This document shows, piece by piece, positions 1 to 6,049 of a stretch of DNA of 8,816 nt (positions are counted from its first letter, which is position 1; each line of letters begins with the position of its first letter). The position numbers and the translations under genes were made by a program. The stretch is from the NCBI GenBank assembly GCA_028287415.1, contig JAQBPS010000682.1, positions 1 through 8,816 of the forward strand, in the 5' to 3' direction. This DNA comes from Bacillota bacterium (GTDB lineage: Bacteria; Bacillota; Sulfobacillia; Symbiobacteriales; Symbiobacteriaceae). The notes under the pieces are model-generated. The model made no database searches. It was not told the origin of the DNA and worked only from the letters and a program-made list of their open reading frames with translations.

Positions 1-47
1 GTGCGGGCGCCGTAACGGCACGTCAGCTGCTCAACCTGCAGATACAT
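1..47 (-). CDS. btuD: Corrinoid ABC transporter ATP-binding protein, N-terminal fragment
   Basis: Only the first 15 or so codons lie in the window; the gene continues past the left edge. The visible start reads MYLQVEQLTCRYGAR, the usual first beta-strand of an ABC ATPase (a hydrophobic strand, then a short 'L-x-x-x-Y-G' turn before the Walker A region, which is not visible). A second in-frame ATG lies at 56, but it abuts the GGGGGAGG ribosome binding site, whereas the ATG at 47 sits 9 nt from it, so 47 is preferred. It starts 23 nt after the permease stop on the same strand, the standard btuF-btuC-btuD order. It would energise the BtuC permease by ATP hydrolysis at the cytoplasmic face. The call rests mainly on context and the short N-terminus. 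Confidence 0.75.
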   Translation of the reverse strand, partial: MYLQVEQLTCRYGAR

Positions 48-70
48 CGTCGCCATCCTCCCCCCGGTTG

Positions 71-1108
71 TCAGCTATCTGCCGTCTTCAGCTTCCGGCG
101 CAGGAGCCACAGGAAGAACGGGCCGCCGACCACGGCCATCACAAGGCCGACCGGGATCTCGGTCGCGCTCAGCAGGCTCCGGGCCAGCGTATCCGCCGCG
201 ACCAGCACCACCGCCCCCGTCAGTCCGGCGGCGGGCAGGAGGTACCGATGATCCGGCCCCGCCAGGAAGCGCACCATGTGCGGCACCACGAGCCCGACAA
301 AGCCGATCGTCCCGCAGAACGCGACCGATGCCGCCGTCAGCAGCGACCCCGCCACCAGCACCACTTTTTTGAGATACTCCACATCGACGCCGACGCTGTG
401 CGCCGCATCCTCGCCCATCAGCAAGGCGTTCAGCTCGCGCCCGTAAAAAATCAGCACGCCGAGCCCGACCGCCAGGTAGGGCAACAGCCAGCCGACCTTG
501 GTCCAGCTGGCGCCGCTCAGCCCGCCCATCATCCAAAAAATGATGTTGTCCCGGGCCGACGGCGTCGTGAAGTAAAGGATCAGTGAGACCATCGACATGC
601 TGAAAGAGCCGATCGCCGCCCCGGCCAGCAGCAGCCCGACCGCCGGCACCCGGGAGCCCACCGCTGCGAGGCGGTACACGAGGATCACCGCCAGCAGCCC
701 GCCGCCAAACGCGAATAGCGGCACCGGCCCGACGAAACTGATGTGCAGGCGCTGCATGAAGGCGATGGCGATCGCCCCGCCCAGCGCCGCACCAGCGGAA
801 ACGCCGAGTACATAAGGGTCAGCCAGCGGGTTCTTGAACAGCCCCTGGTAGGCGCCCCCGCCAACCGACAGCGCCATGCCGGCCAGGGCGGCCATGATGA
901 CGCGCGGCAGGCGGATGTCCCACATGATCACGCCGTGGCTCTCGGGCCAGGTCGGCGTGATCGTCAGCCCGGGCAACCGGGAAAGCAGGATGCGGACCAC
1001 CTCCATGGGCGGGATCCGCACCGCACCGATGCCGCCAGCGAGGACCAGGGTAACGAGCAGGGCAGCAAAGCTGATCAGAATAACCCGTCGGCCCCGGGCG
1101 GCTCGCAT
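71..1108 (-). CDS. btuC: Corrinoid (vitamin B12) ABC transporter permease, FecCD/BtuC family
   Basis: A 345-residue polytopic membrane protein, close to the usual length of the FecCD permease family. An N-terminal hydrophobic helix (about 9-30) is followed by the family signature around 67-114 (RLPR, then GGAYQGLFKNPLADP and LGVSAGAALG). The cytoplasmic coupling loop with GEDAAHSVGV falls near 232-241 and contacts the ATPase. The conserved C-terminal GFVGLVVPHMVR is at 269-280, with the final helix near 318-336 (PVGLVMAVVGGPFFLWLLRRK in part). The start ATG has an AGGAGGTGA site 4 nt upstream. It lies 19 nt after the btuF stop and just before btuD. FecCD permeases carry either siderophores or corrinoids; the cobalamin riboswitch and cblTS upstream make corrinoid the likely substrate here, which is inference from context. 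Confidence 0.93.
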   Translation of the reverse strand: MRAARGRRVILISFAALLVTLVLAGGIGAVRIPPMEVVRILLSRLPGLTITPTWPESHGVIMWDIRLPRVIMAALAGMALSVGGGAYQGLFKNPLADPYVLGVSAGAALGGAIAIAFMQRLHISFVGPVPLFAFGGGLLAVILVYRLAAVGSRVPAVGLLLAGAAIGSFSMSMVSLILYFTTPSARDNIIFWMMGGLSGASWTKVGWLLPYLAVGLGVLIFYGRELNALLMGEDAAHSVGVDVEYLKKVVLVAGSLLTAASVAFCGTIGFVGLVVPHMVRFLAGPDHRYLLPAAGLTGAVVLVAADTLARSLLSATEIPVGLVMAVVGGPFFLWLLRRKLKTADS

Positions 1109-1127
1109 GGCGTCACCTCCTGTTCGC

Positions 1128-2111
1128 TTACTTCAGCTCGGGATGCAGAGTCTCGAAGAACCACTTCAGGCCCTGCACCATGCGCGGCCCCGGCCGGTTC
1201 ACGATGTTCTCGTCTTGCAGGGGTACGACCTTGCCATCTTTCATGGCTTTGATGTTCGCGAATCCCTGGTTTGCCTTCGCCTTGGCGACCGCATCCGCAT
1301 TGTTGGCGATGTAGATGTCGGGGTTGGCTGCGACGAGCTGCTCGGCGCCGAAGTTGGCCCAGCCCTTGACCGCTGCGCCCACGTTCTCGCCGCCCGCCGT
1401 CTTGATCATCTCATCGATGAAGGTGCCGCTGCCGGCGGTCATCAGCGGGTCGTTCCAGGTTTCATAGAAGACCTTCGGCTTGCTCGTGGCCTTGGCGGCC
1501 TTGTCCCCGATCGCCTTGATGTCGCTCTGCATCTGCGCGACCAGCTTGTCAGCCGGCTCCTGGGCGTTCAGGATCGTGCCGATGCTCTTGATGCCGCTGT
1601 AAAGCTCCGCAAAGTTCTTCGGGTCGACAACGTAGACGTTCAGTTTGTAGTCGTTGATCAGCTTGTTGCGGGCATCATCGGAGCCGCCGCCCAGCAGGAT
1701 CAGGTCGGGCTTGAGGCCGACGAGCTTCTCATAGTTGGGCGGAAAGAAGCCGCCGACGGACTCGATCTGCTTCGCCTCGGCCGGGTAGTCGTCGAACTCG
1801 GACCGCCCGACCAGGGCGGACTGCTTGCCCAGAGCGAACGTGATCTCGGTGTTGGAAGGCATCACGCTGATCACCCGCTTCGGCTCGGCGGGGATCGTCA
1901 CGTCACGGCCGGCGCCGTCCTTCAGGGTGATCGGGTAGGTGGTCTGCTTTGGGGTGGTCGCCTTGTCTGCGCCGGTAGCCGGGGCGGCCGTATTAGTGCC
2001 GGGGGTCGGGGCGGCCGGCGTGGTCGGGGCCGTGCTGGCGCCACCGCAGCCGGCGACCACCGCGGCGGCCACGAACAGGGAGAGAGCGGATGCCCAAATG
2101 CGACGGATCAT
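1128..2111 (-). CDS. btuF: Corrinoid-binding lipoprotein (periplasmic-binding-protein type)
   Basis: The 327-residue product starts with a lipoprotein signal: MIRR, a hydrophobic stretch (5-20) and a lipobox VAGC with the modified cysteine at C22. A Thr/Pro/Ala-rich linker (about 25-55) leads to a helical-backbone binding-protein fold (58-327). Family hallmarks are GRDVTIPAEPKRVIS (68-82), PSNTEITFALG, then KPDLILLGG and a C-terminal GPRMVQGLKWF segment. It would capture corrinoids outside the membrane and deliver them to BtuC. The start is chosen from the lipoprotein signal and a GGAGGAGG site at 2122-2129, 10 nt upstream. The frame is open upstream of this ATG and continuous with cblS, so btuF may be made both by internal initiation and as the C-terminal half of a longer protein. 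Substrate assignment leans on the riboswitch context. Confidence 0.9.
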   Translation of the reverse strand: MIRRIWASALSLFVAAAVVAGCGGASTAPTTPAAPTPGTNTAAPATGADKATTPKQTTYPITLKDGAGRDVTIPAEPKRVISVMPSNTEITFALGKQSALVGRSEFDDYPAEAKQIESVGGFFPPNYEKLVGLKPDLILLGGGSDDARNKLINDYKLNVYVVDPKNFAELYSGIKSIGTILNAQEPADKLVAQMQSDIKAIGDKAAKATSKPKVFYETWNDPLMTAGSGTFIDEMIKTAGGENVGAAVKGWANFGAEQLVAANPDIYIANNADAVAKAKANQGFANIKAMKDGKVVPLQDENIVNRPGPRMVQGLKWFFETLHPELK

Positions 2112-2864
2112 GTAGATCGGTCCTCCTCCGGTTTTGGGACGTAGTAGTTGGGCGACGACCGCCCAGGGGCGGTCGAGCGTCAGGGCAAGCGCCGGCAGTC
2201 TTGACGGCGATACCGCCATGAGACAGCTGGTTGCCGGCCCCGCCGACTTGTGCAGGTCCCAGCCAGGCTCCGGCGGCAGGAAGTCGGCTGCAAGTCCGGC
2301 ACTCGCTGCGAGGACCACCGCCTCCGCGGCGATCCCACGGGAACCGACGGGCAGCAGGTCATGGACGGATCGGTCAGCGGCGAGCCGCAGCAGCAGCGGC
2401 AGGTCGGCCAGCTCGGGGTCGTCCAGGGTAACCTCGCGCCCGACTTTCGGCCGGCCCACGGCGACGATCAGGTCACCCGCGACCGCCTGGCCGAATGGGC
2501 GCCCGGCTAACGCCAACACGGTGACGCCCAGCCCCGACTGTACAGTCGGCAGATTCTTTTCGAAGGAGCCGGTGACGGCCTCGGGCGAGAGTCCGGCCAG
2601 GATGGCCTCGTCAAGGATGCCCCGCAGGATCTCCGCGCCCGTCGGCTCCGGCTCGACGCAGCAGTTGTTGATCACGGCGAGCAGCCTACCGCCCGCAGCG
2701 ATCACCTCGGCCAGCGCCACCCGGGCCGTGAACCGGCCCAGGACATAACCGGGCACGGGGACGGCGTCCATCGGCTTGGGACCGATGCCGCCCGCCGCAT
2801 CGCAGGCGATCAGCAGGCGATCGCCGCCCGGCAGGTCCAACACGGTCAGATCCCGATGCCTCAT
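1128..2864 (-). CDS. cblS: Alpha-ribazole kinase CblS (AIR-synthase-like), frame continuous with BtuF
   Basis: Residues 1-251 (2112-2864) form an AIR-synthase/ThiL-like ATP-binding protein. The N-terminal half has LDLPGGDRLLIACDAAGGIG (9-28), K30, D33 and FTARVALAEV (45-54). The middle has CCVEPEPTG (68-76) and SGLGVTVLALA (110-120). The C-terminal domain has VHDLLPVGSRGIAAEAVVLA (167-186). This matches CblS, which phosphorylates alpha-ribazole to alpha-ribazole phosphate for the lower ligand of cobalamin. Its ATG overlaps the cblT stop as ATGA, so translation is probably coupled. No stop codon separates it from btuF: as written the frame gives a 578-residue protein with a cytoplasmic kinase, a membrane/lipobox segment and the binding domain. 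A one-base shift would end cblS at TGA 2108-2110, overlapping the btuF ATG, so a frameshift mutation or sequence error is an alternative. The family call is fairly sure; the fusion is not. Confidence 0.8.
   Translation of the reverse strand: MRHRDLTVLDLPGGDRLLIACDAAGGIGPKPMDAVPVPGYVLGRFTARVALAEVIAAGGRLLAVINNCCVEPEPTGAEILRGILDEAILAGLSPEAVTGSFEKNLPTVQSGLGVTVLALAGRPFGQAVAGDLIVAVGRPKVGREVTLDDPELADLPLLLRLAADRSVHDLLPVGSRGIAAEAVVLAASAGLAADFLPPEPGWDLHKSAGPATSCLMAVSPSRLPALALTLDRPWAVVAQLLRPKTGGGPIYMIRRIWASALSLFVAAAVVAGCGGASTAPTTPAAPTPGTNTAAPATGADKATTPKQTTYPITLKDGAGRDVTIPAEPKRVISVMPSNTEITFALGKQSALVGRSEFDDYPAEAKQIESVGGFFPPNYEKLVGLKPDLILLGGGSDDARNKLINDYKLNVYVVDPKNFAELYSGIKSIGTILNAQEPADKLVAQMQSDIKAIGDKAAKATSKPKVFYETWNDPLMTAGSGTFIDEMIKTAGGENVGAAVKGWANFGAEQLVAANPDIYIANNADAVAKAKANQGFANIKAMKDGKVVPLQDENIVNRPGPRMVQGLKWFFETLHPELK
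2122..2129 (-). promoter_or_regulatory. Ribosome binding site of btuF inside the cblS frame
   Basis: GGAGGAGG lies 10 nt upstream of the btuF ATG at 2111 and is itself read as Gly-Gly-Gly codons at the end of the cblS frame. It supports independent translation initiation of the lipoprotein even though no stop codon precedes it. Confidence 0.75.
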
Positions 2865-3355
2865 AGCGCCACCCCGATTCGCACAAGTGCGGCCGCCACC
2901 ATGAGGGCGATGGCAGCGTTGGCCGTGGCGCCCGCCGTCAAAGGGGCTACCGTGGCCAGGAACAGCCCCCGGCCGAGCGGGTTCGGCATCAGCGACAGCA
3001 AGGCCGGTGCGCCGATCCCGTTCGCCAGCACCATCACCGCCGCCCCGGTGGGGCGCCCGAACCTTGCGGCTGCCGCCCCGCCCGCCGCGCCGACCACCGC
3101 CATCGTCAGTGCGATCATCAGATGCAGGGGCGGCGAGAGTGGAAAGCCTGTGGCGGCAGCCGCCGCAAGATGACCGAGCGCACAGACTGCGGCACCGGCC
3201 GACCCGCCCAGCAGCAGGGCTGCCAGGAAGCCGGCGGTCGCATCAAAAGCAATCGACCAGGGACCGAGGCGGATGAACGCACCCACCACACTGAGCGCAA
3301 CCAACAACCCGACCAGAACAAGCTGCTTGACGCGTTTCGCAGCCGACACCCCCAA
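2861..3355 (-). CDS. cblT: Alpha-ribazole transporter CblT (ECF S-component-like)
   Basis: A 164-residue, very hydrophobic protein with about five or six membrane segments (near 11-29, 38-58, 57-70, 79-97, 104-122 and 134-158). The conserved-looking block VGAFIRLGPWSIAFDATAGF (24-43), followed by LGHL (60-63) and GFPLSPPLHL (70-79), resembles small substrate-capture subunits of energy-coupling-factor transporters. CblT imports alpha-ribazole, which CblS then phosphorylates; the 4-nt ATGA overlap with cblS supports that partnership. No EcfA/EcfT genes are seen nearby, so any energising module must be encoded elsewhere. The start is uncertain: TTG at 3355 sits 10 nt after a GGGGG run, and GTG at 3349 is an in-frame alternative. 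Both lie at the U-tract of the riboswitch-linked terminator, so access to the start may also be controlled. Confidence 0.8.
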   Translation of the reverse strand: MGVSAAKRVKQLVLVGLLVALSVVGAFIRLGPWSIAFDATAGFLAALLLGGSAGAAVCALGHLAAAAATGFPLSPPLHLMIALTMAVVGAAGGAAAARFGRPTGAAVMVLANGIGAPALLSLMPNPLGRGLFLATVAPLTAGATANAAIALMVAAALVRIGVAL

Positions 3356-3387
3356 AATAGCAAAACCCCCGGCCGGAAGGCCAGGGG
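3354..3387 (-). terminator. Intrinsic terminator, riboswitch expression platform
   Basis: On the minus strand, CCCCTGGCC (3387-3379), loop TTCC, and GGCCGGGGG (3374-3366) pair as a 9-bp stem with one G-U, followed by TTTT (3365-3362) and a second TTTT (3357-3354). It lies between the cobalamin riboswitch and cblT, as expected for a transcription-attenuation platform that stops the transcript when cobalamin is bound. The second T-run includes the TTG start codon of cblT. Confidence 0.8.
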
Positions 3388-3450
3388 AAAGGTGCAGACA
3401 AACAAGCCAGGTGTGGGCGCGCCACGCCGGTCGTCTCCCCCTTTCCTCCG

Positions 3451-3647
3451 AAGGTTGAGTTCGTACCGACAGGCAGGTTTCCTGACTCTCGGGTCATCGC
3501 CTCTCTCCTGGGGCCTTCCCGGCTGAAAGCCAGTGGCGCAAAAATGCGGAGAGCAGCTACCCGATTACAGTGGCGGGACCGTGCCGGATTCACACCGGCT
3601 TCCCTTTTACCTCCCGGAGTTGCCGGGAGCACCTGAACGGTTACCTT
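3451..3647 (-). ncRNA. Cobalamin riboswitch
   Basis: The minus strand shows the conserved elements of the cobalamin aptamer in order: CCGGTGTGAATCCGG (3598-3584), GCCACTGT (3574-3567), GCCACTGG (3537-3530), GGGAAGGC (3520-3513), and the B12 box AGTCAGGAAACCTGCC (3487-3472). The closing P1 helix can be traced as three blocks: AAGGT (3647-3643) with ACCTT (3455-3451), ACCG (3641-3638) with CGGT (3468-3465), and CAGG (3635-3632) with CCTG (3473-3470). It sits in the leader of cblT-cblS-btuF-btuC-btuD with a terminator downstream, so binding of adenosylcobalamin or a relative should switch the operon off. The aptamer call is very secure; the exact ends follow my pairing of P1. Confidence 0.96.
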
Positions 3648-3664
3648 ATTCTGTTGACTCTCGT

Positions 3665-3693
3665 AGTATAAGCCCGTCGAACTGGGATGGCAA
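3665..3693 (-). promoter_or_regulatory. Sigma-A-type promoter of the cbl-btu operon
   Basis: The minus strand carries TTGCCA (3693-3688), a 17-nt spacer and TATACT (3670-3665), which is four or five matches out of six to each consensus box with ideal spacing. Transcription would start near 3657-3660, only about 10 nt before the riboswitch P1 helix, giving a leader of about 300 nt to cblT. Confidence 0.75.
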
Positions 3694-3740
3694 GCACTGG
3701 GCGTGGAGTTTCTTGTAAGCGCGGGCACCGGAATTTTTAA

Positions 3741-3865
3741 TGGCCACGGATGTCACGGATTACACCGATTTCCGATCCAAAACACGGATTACCAGACAAA
3801 ATATATTTTTTGTTTCAATCTGTGTTTGCCTCTAAAATCTGTGAAACCTGTGAAATCCGTGGCCA
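3741..3865. repeat. Long imperfect palindrome built of 9-nt CACGGATTN units
   Basis: The arms begin and end with TGGCCACGGAT (3741-3751) and ATCCGTGGCCA (3855-3865), and the centre is AAAATATATTTT (3798-3809). Each arm is itself a run of 9-nt units: CACGGATGT, CACGGATTA, CACCGATTT on the left (3745-3771) and again CACGGATTA at 3783-3791. The right arm, read on the other strand, has CACGGATTT, CACAGGTTT, CACAGATTT and CACAGATTG. The base composition is much more AT-rich than the flanks. It contains no credible gene. It lies between the degU stop and the cbl promoter, so a folded transcript could insulate the two operons, but no U-tract follows either arm. It looks like a dispersed intergenic palindromic repeat; that class assignment is inference. 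Confidence 0.85.
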
Positions 3866-3912
3866 TATAAGAGACCACACAACTCCGCGGCAAATTAATG
3901 ACCGAATTGTAC

Positions 3913-4581
3913 TTATTGCCGGTTCTTATCCAGCTTCACTAACCCGGCGCGCACAGCGTACAGCGCCGCCTGGGTGCGGTCCGAAACCCCCAGCTTCTCG
4001 AAGATATGCGTGAGGTGGTTCTTGGCTGTCTTCTCACTGATGAAGAGTGCGGCGGCGATCTCCCGGTTGGAGGCGCCCTGCCCCACCAGCTTCAGCACCT
4101 CCACCTCCCGGTCCGTCAGCCCCGGGTCACCGGCGGCCCGTCCACCCGGGCGATCCTGGCCCCGCGCCACCTGCATGAGCGCCAGGCCGGCCAGCTTCGG
4201 ATGCAGGTACGGCCGCCCGTCCCGCGCCGCCCGGATCGCCTCCGCCAGGTTCGACGAGTCGACATCCTTCACGAGGTAGCCGTTGGCGCCCGCCTTCAGC
4301 GCGCGCATCAGGTACTCCTGATCCTCGTGCATGGTCAGGATCAGCACGCCCACCCTGGGCATCAACTGCTTCAACCGGGCGCAGGCCTCAAGGCCGCCCC
4401 CGGGCATCGACACGTCGAGCACAACCACGTCCGGCTCCATTGCCTGCGCCTGCTCAATCGCCTCGTCGGCGCTGGCCGCCTCAGCGACCACCGTAAAATC
4501 CTTCTCCAGCTCCAGGACCTGCTTCAGTCCCTGGCGGAACAGCGTGTGGTCATCAGCGATGACAATGCGTACCGGCTGCAT
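3913..4581 (-). CDS. degU: NarL/FixJ-family response regulator, DegU-like
   Basis: A 222-residue DNA-binding response regulator. The receiver domain (4-120) has the acidic pair D10/D11, phospho-acceptor D56 in VVVLDVSMP, T83 in LILTMHED and K105 in YLVKD. A linker (about 130-152) leads to a LuxR-type helix-turn-helix (154-212): LTDREVEVLKLVGQG, SNREIAAALF, ISEKTAKNHL, THIFEKLGV. The length and the D56 position match Bacillus DegU. The ATG has AGGAGG 6 nt upstream and starts 13 nt after the sensor kinase stop, so the two form an operon with the kinase first. Phosphorylation at D56 by the upstream kinase would control DNA binding. The regulon cannot be read from this window; the adjacent cbl-btu operon has its own promoter and riboswitch, so I see no evidence that DegU controls it. 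Confidence 0.93.
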   Translation of the reverse strand: MQPVRIVIADDHTLFRQGLKQVLELEKDFTVVAEAASADEAIEQAQAMEPDVVVLDVSMPGGGLEACARLKQLMPRVGVLILTMHEDQEYLMRALKAGANGYLVKDVDSSNLAEAIRAARDGRPYLHPKLAGLALMQVARGQDRPGGRAAGDPGLTDREVEVLKLVGQGASNREIAAALFISEKTAKNHLTHIFEKLGVSDRTQAALYAVRAGLVKLDKNRQ

Positions 4582-4594
4582 ATGGACCCTCCTG

Positions 4595-5743
4595 TTACTC
4601 GCCTAGCGGGAAGATGAAGTTCAGCTTGGTGCCCTGCCCGGGGGCGCTCTGAACCTCCATGGTGCCGCCCAGAAGCTCGCAGCGCTCCCGCATCGCCACC
4701 AGGCCGAATCTGCTGCCGGCCACGCCCGGGGTCACCTTCTCCAGTGTGAACCCGGCGCCGTCGTCCTTCACCTGAAGCTTGATCTCCTTGCCGCCGGTCG
4801 TCTCGACCTTGACCCAGACCCGGCTGGCGCCCGCATGCTTGGACACGTTCGTGAGGGCCTCCTGCACAATGCGGAAGATGGCGACCTCGAACGCGGAATC
4901 GTAGCGGCGGTCATTGCCGAAGACCGAGAAGTCGGCCTCGATGCCCGTCTTCGACTGGTAGTCCTTGAGAAAGGTCCGCAGCGCCGGTACCACGCCGAGG
5001 TCGTCCAGCGTCATCGGGCGCAAGTCAAAGATGATCTTGCGCACGTCCTGGAGGCTCAGGCGCACCAGCTCCTTCAGCTGCTGGAGCTCACCCTTCACAC
5101 GAGCGATGTCCGATTCGAAGAACCGCTGGCAGACGTCGATCCGGAGCACGACGCTGTTAAGCAACTGCGTCGGCCCGTCGTGAATCTCCCGGGCGAGGCG
5201 CCGCCGCTCCTCCTCCTGCGCACGAATCACGTGCAGGCCCAAAGCGCGGCTTTGCTGCGCGTTCTCCAGGTGGGAGCCCAGGGCCCGGAAGTTCTGGGCC
5301 AGGAACTGGATTGAGCGGCCGAGTTCTTCAGAAAGCTCGCGACCGTCGCCGGCCATGTCGCCGAGGCCCAAGACCTCCGCGTCCGCGGATGCCAGCTGCC
5401 GCAGCAGCCCCTGCTCGCGCTCGCGGGCGACTCGTGATTCGGCCATGCTATCGGCCAGCTGCTCGCAGCCGGCCCGCAACGCTCCGGCATCAGCGGTGCC
5501 GGAACTGATCAGCTCGTCCAGTCGCGCCTCAGCCGCCCGCTCGCGGGCAGCCAGTCCGTCAAACTCGCCCTGCTGCGCTTGTATCAGGCGCCGCAGGGAT
5601 TTCGCCTCCTGGGTGAGGCGGTCGCAGGTACTCCGGGCGTTGGCGCCCAGCAGTTCCACCCGCTCCTTGCCCTGTTCCAGGCTGGCGATGATCTGCTGGA
5701 CCATATCATCAATGACACCCGGACCGATATCTGGGTGCTTCAC
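4595..5743 (-). CDS. degS: DegS-like sensor histidine kinase (HisKA_3)
   Basis: A 382-residue soluble kinase with no membrane segment. An N-terminal helical, coiled-coil-rich sensor region (about 10-175) resembles the DegS sensor domain. The HisKA_3 dimerisation segment has AQEEERRRLAREIHDGPTQ with the phospho-acceptor H188. RKIIFDLRPMTLDDLG (235-250) follows, then an HATPase domain: N-box EALTNVSKHAG (295-305, N299), DDGAGF (327-332) and FGLVAMRERCELLGG (346-360). The length is almost that of Bacillus DegS. The start is taken as GTG 5743, with AGGAGG at 5750-5755, 6 nt upstream. The frame is open for 60 codons further up to an ATG at 5923, but those residues look non-coding and lack an equal ribosome binding site. 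It would autophosphorylate in response to a cytoplasmic signal and pass phosphate to the DegU-like partner just downstream. Confidence 0.93.
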   Translation of the reverse strand: MKHPDIGPGVIDDMVQQIIASLEQGKERVELLGANARSTCDRLTQEAKSLRRLIQAQQGEFDGLAARERAAEARLDELISSGTADAGALRAGCEQLADSMAESRVAREREQGLLRQLASADAEVLGLGDMAGDGRELSEELGRSIQFLAQNFRALGSHLENAQQSRALGLHVIRAQEEERRRLAREIHDGPTQLLNSVVLRIDVCQRFFESDIARVKGELQQLKELVRLSLQDVRKIIFDLRPMTLDDLGVVPALRTFLKDYQSKTGIEADFSVFGNDRRYDSAFEVAIFRIVQEALTNVSKHAGASRVWVKVETTGGKEIKLQVKDDGAGFTLEKVTPGVAGSRFGLVAMRERCELLGGTMEVQSAPGQGTKLNFIFPLGE

Positions 5744-6049
5744 TTCGATCCTCCTCAGGGCCGCTGCCTCTTGCGGCCGCGGCTTCCCCTCGCTATGCGA
5801 TCTTCTTTCCGCGCAACTATGCGAAATTCCTGCGAGAACATGTAGAAATGGGTCGATGATATGAGACTTTGGTCTACTAGTTATGTTAAGTTTCCGCGAA
5901 TGTATGGGTGGCCCCCAAATCAAAGCAGCGCTCGGGCGGGTCGTCAGCCGTGCCGGGCGCGGCGTCAGCCGTACCGGGCGCTGCTTCGCGGTAGGCCTGT
6001 CACCCTGGTGTGGCAGCCTTCATACGGTGAAAGGTGAGGAGGTGAAGCC
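5744..6049. other. Divergent intergenic region between degS and the sugar-nucleotide reductase
   Basis: This 306-bp gap has no gene I can support. It must hold the promoters of two diverging genes, but no box pair is convincing on either strand. It contains an AT-rich patch (about 5860-5920), two copies of CTATGCGA (5793-5800 and 5817-5824, 24 nt apart) and a tandem 21-bp duplication (5942-5983). AGGAGGTGA at 6037-6045 is the ribosome binding site of the rightward gene. Confidence 0.6.
5942..5983. repeat. Tandem duplication of a 21-bp unit
   Basis: Two adjacent copies begin with CGTCAGCCGT and continue with GCCGGGCGCGG in the first and ACCGGGCGCTG in the second, differing at only two positions. 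It lies about 70 bp upstream of the rightward reductase gene. It may be simple slippage or a pair of binding sites. Confidence 0.8.

Noticed and set aside
876..2144. 422-codon plus-strand open frame opposite btuF and btuC
   Set aside because: It lies antisense to two well-recognised genes, has no family features, and is rich in Arg/Gly/Ala as expected of a shadow frame in GC-rich DNA.
3654..3672. Plus-strand TTGACT and TATAAG as a rightward promoter
   Set aside because: The two boxes are only 7 nt apart, far too close, and no plus-strand gene follows; the true promoter is on the minus strand.
3243..3728. 161-codon minus-strand open frame across the riboswitch
   Set aside because: It runs through the conserved aptamer and terminator and has no protein-like features.
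3741..3865. CRISPR array suggested by the repeated CACGGATT units
   Set aside because: The units are 9 nt, degenerate and directly adjacent, with no spacers, and the whole forms a palindrome.
3750..4013. 87-codon plus-strand open frame across the palindromic repeat
   Set aside because: It is composed of repeat sequence and the antisense of degU, with no ribosome binding site.
5744..5923. N-terminal extension of the DegS-like kinase to ATG 5923
   Set aside because: The extra 60 residues do not resemble the DegS sensor domain, and the GTG at 5743 has an AGGAGG site at ideal spacing.
5998..6029. CTGTCA and CATACG as a promoter for the reductase gene
   Set aside because: The second box matches the consensus poorly (3 of 6), so the pair is no better than chance.
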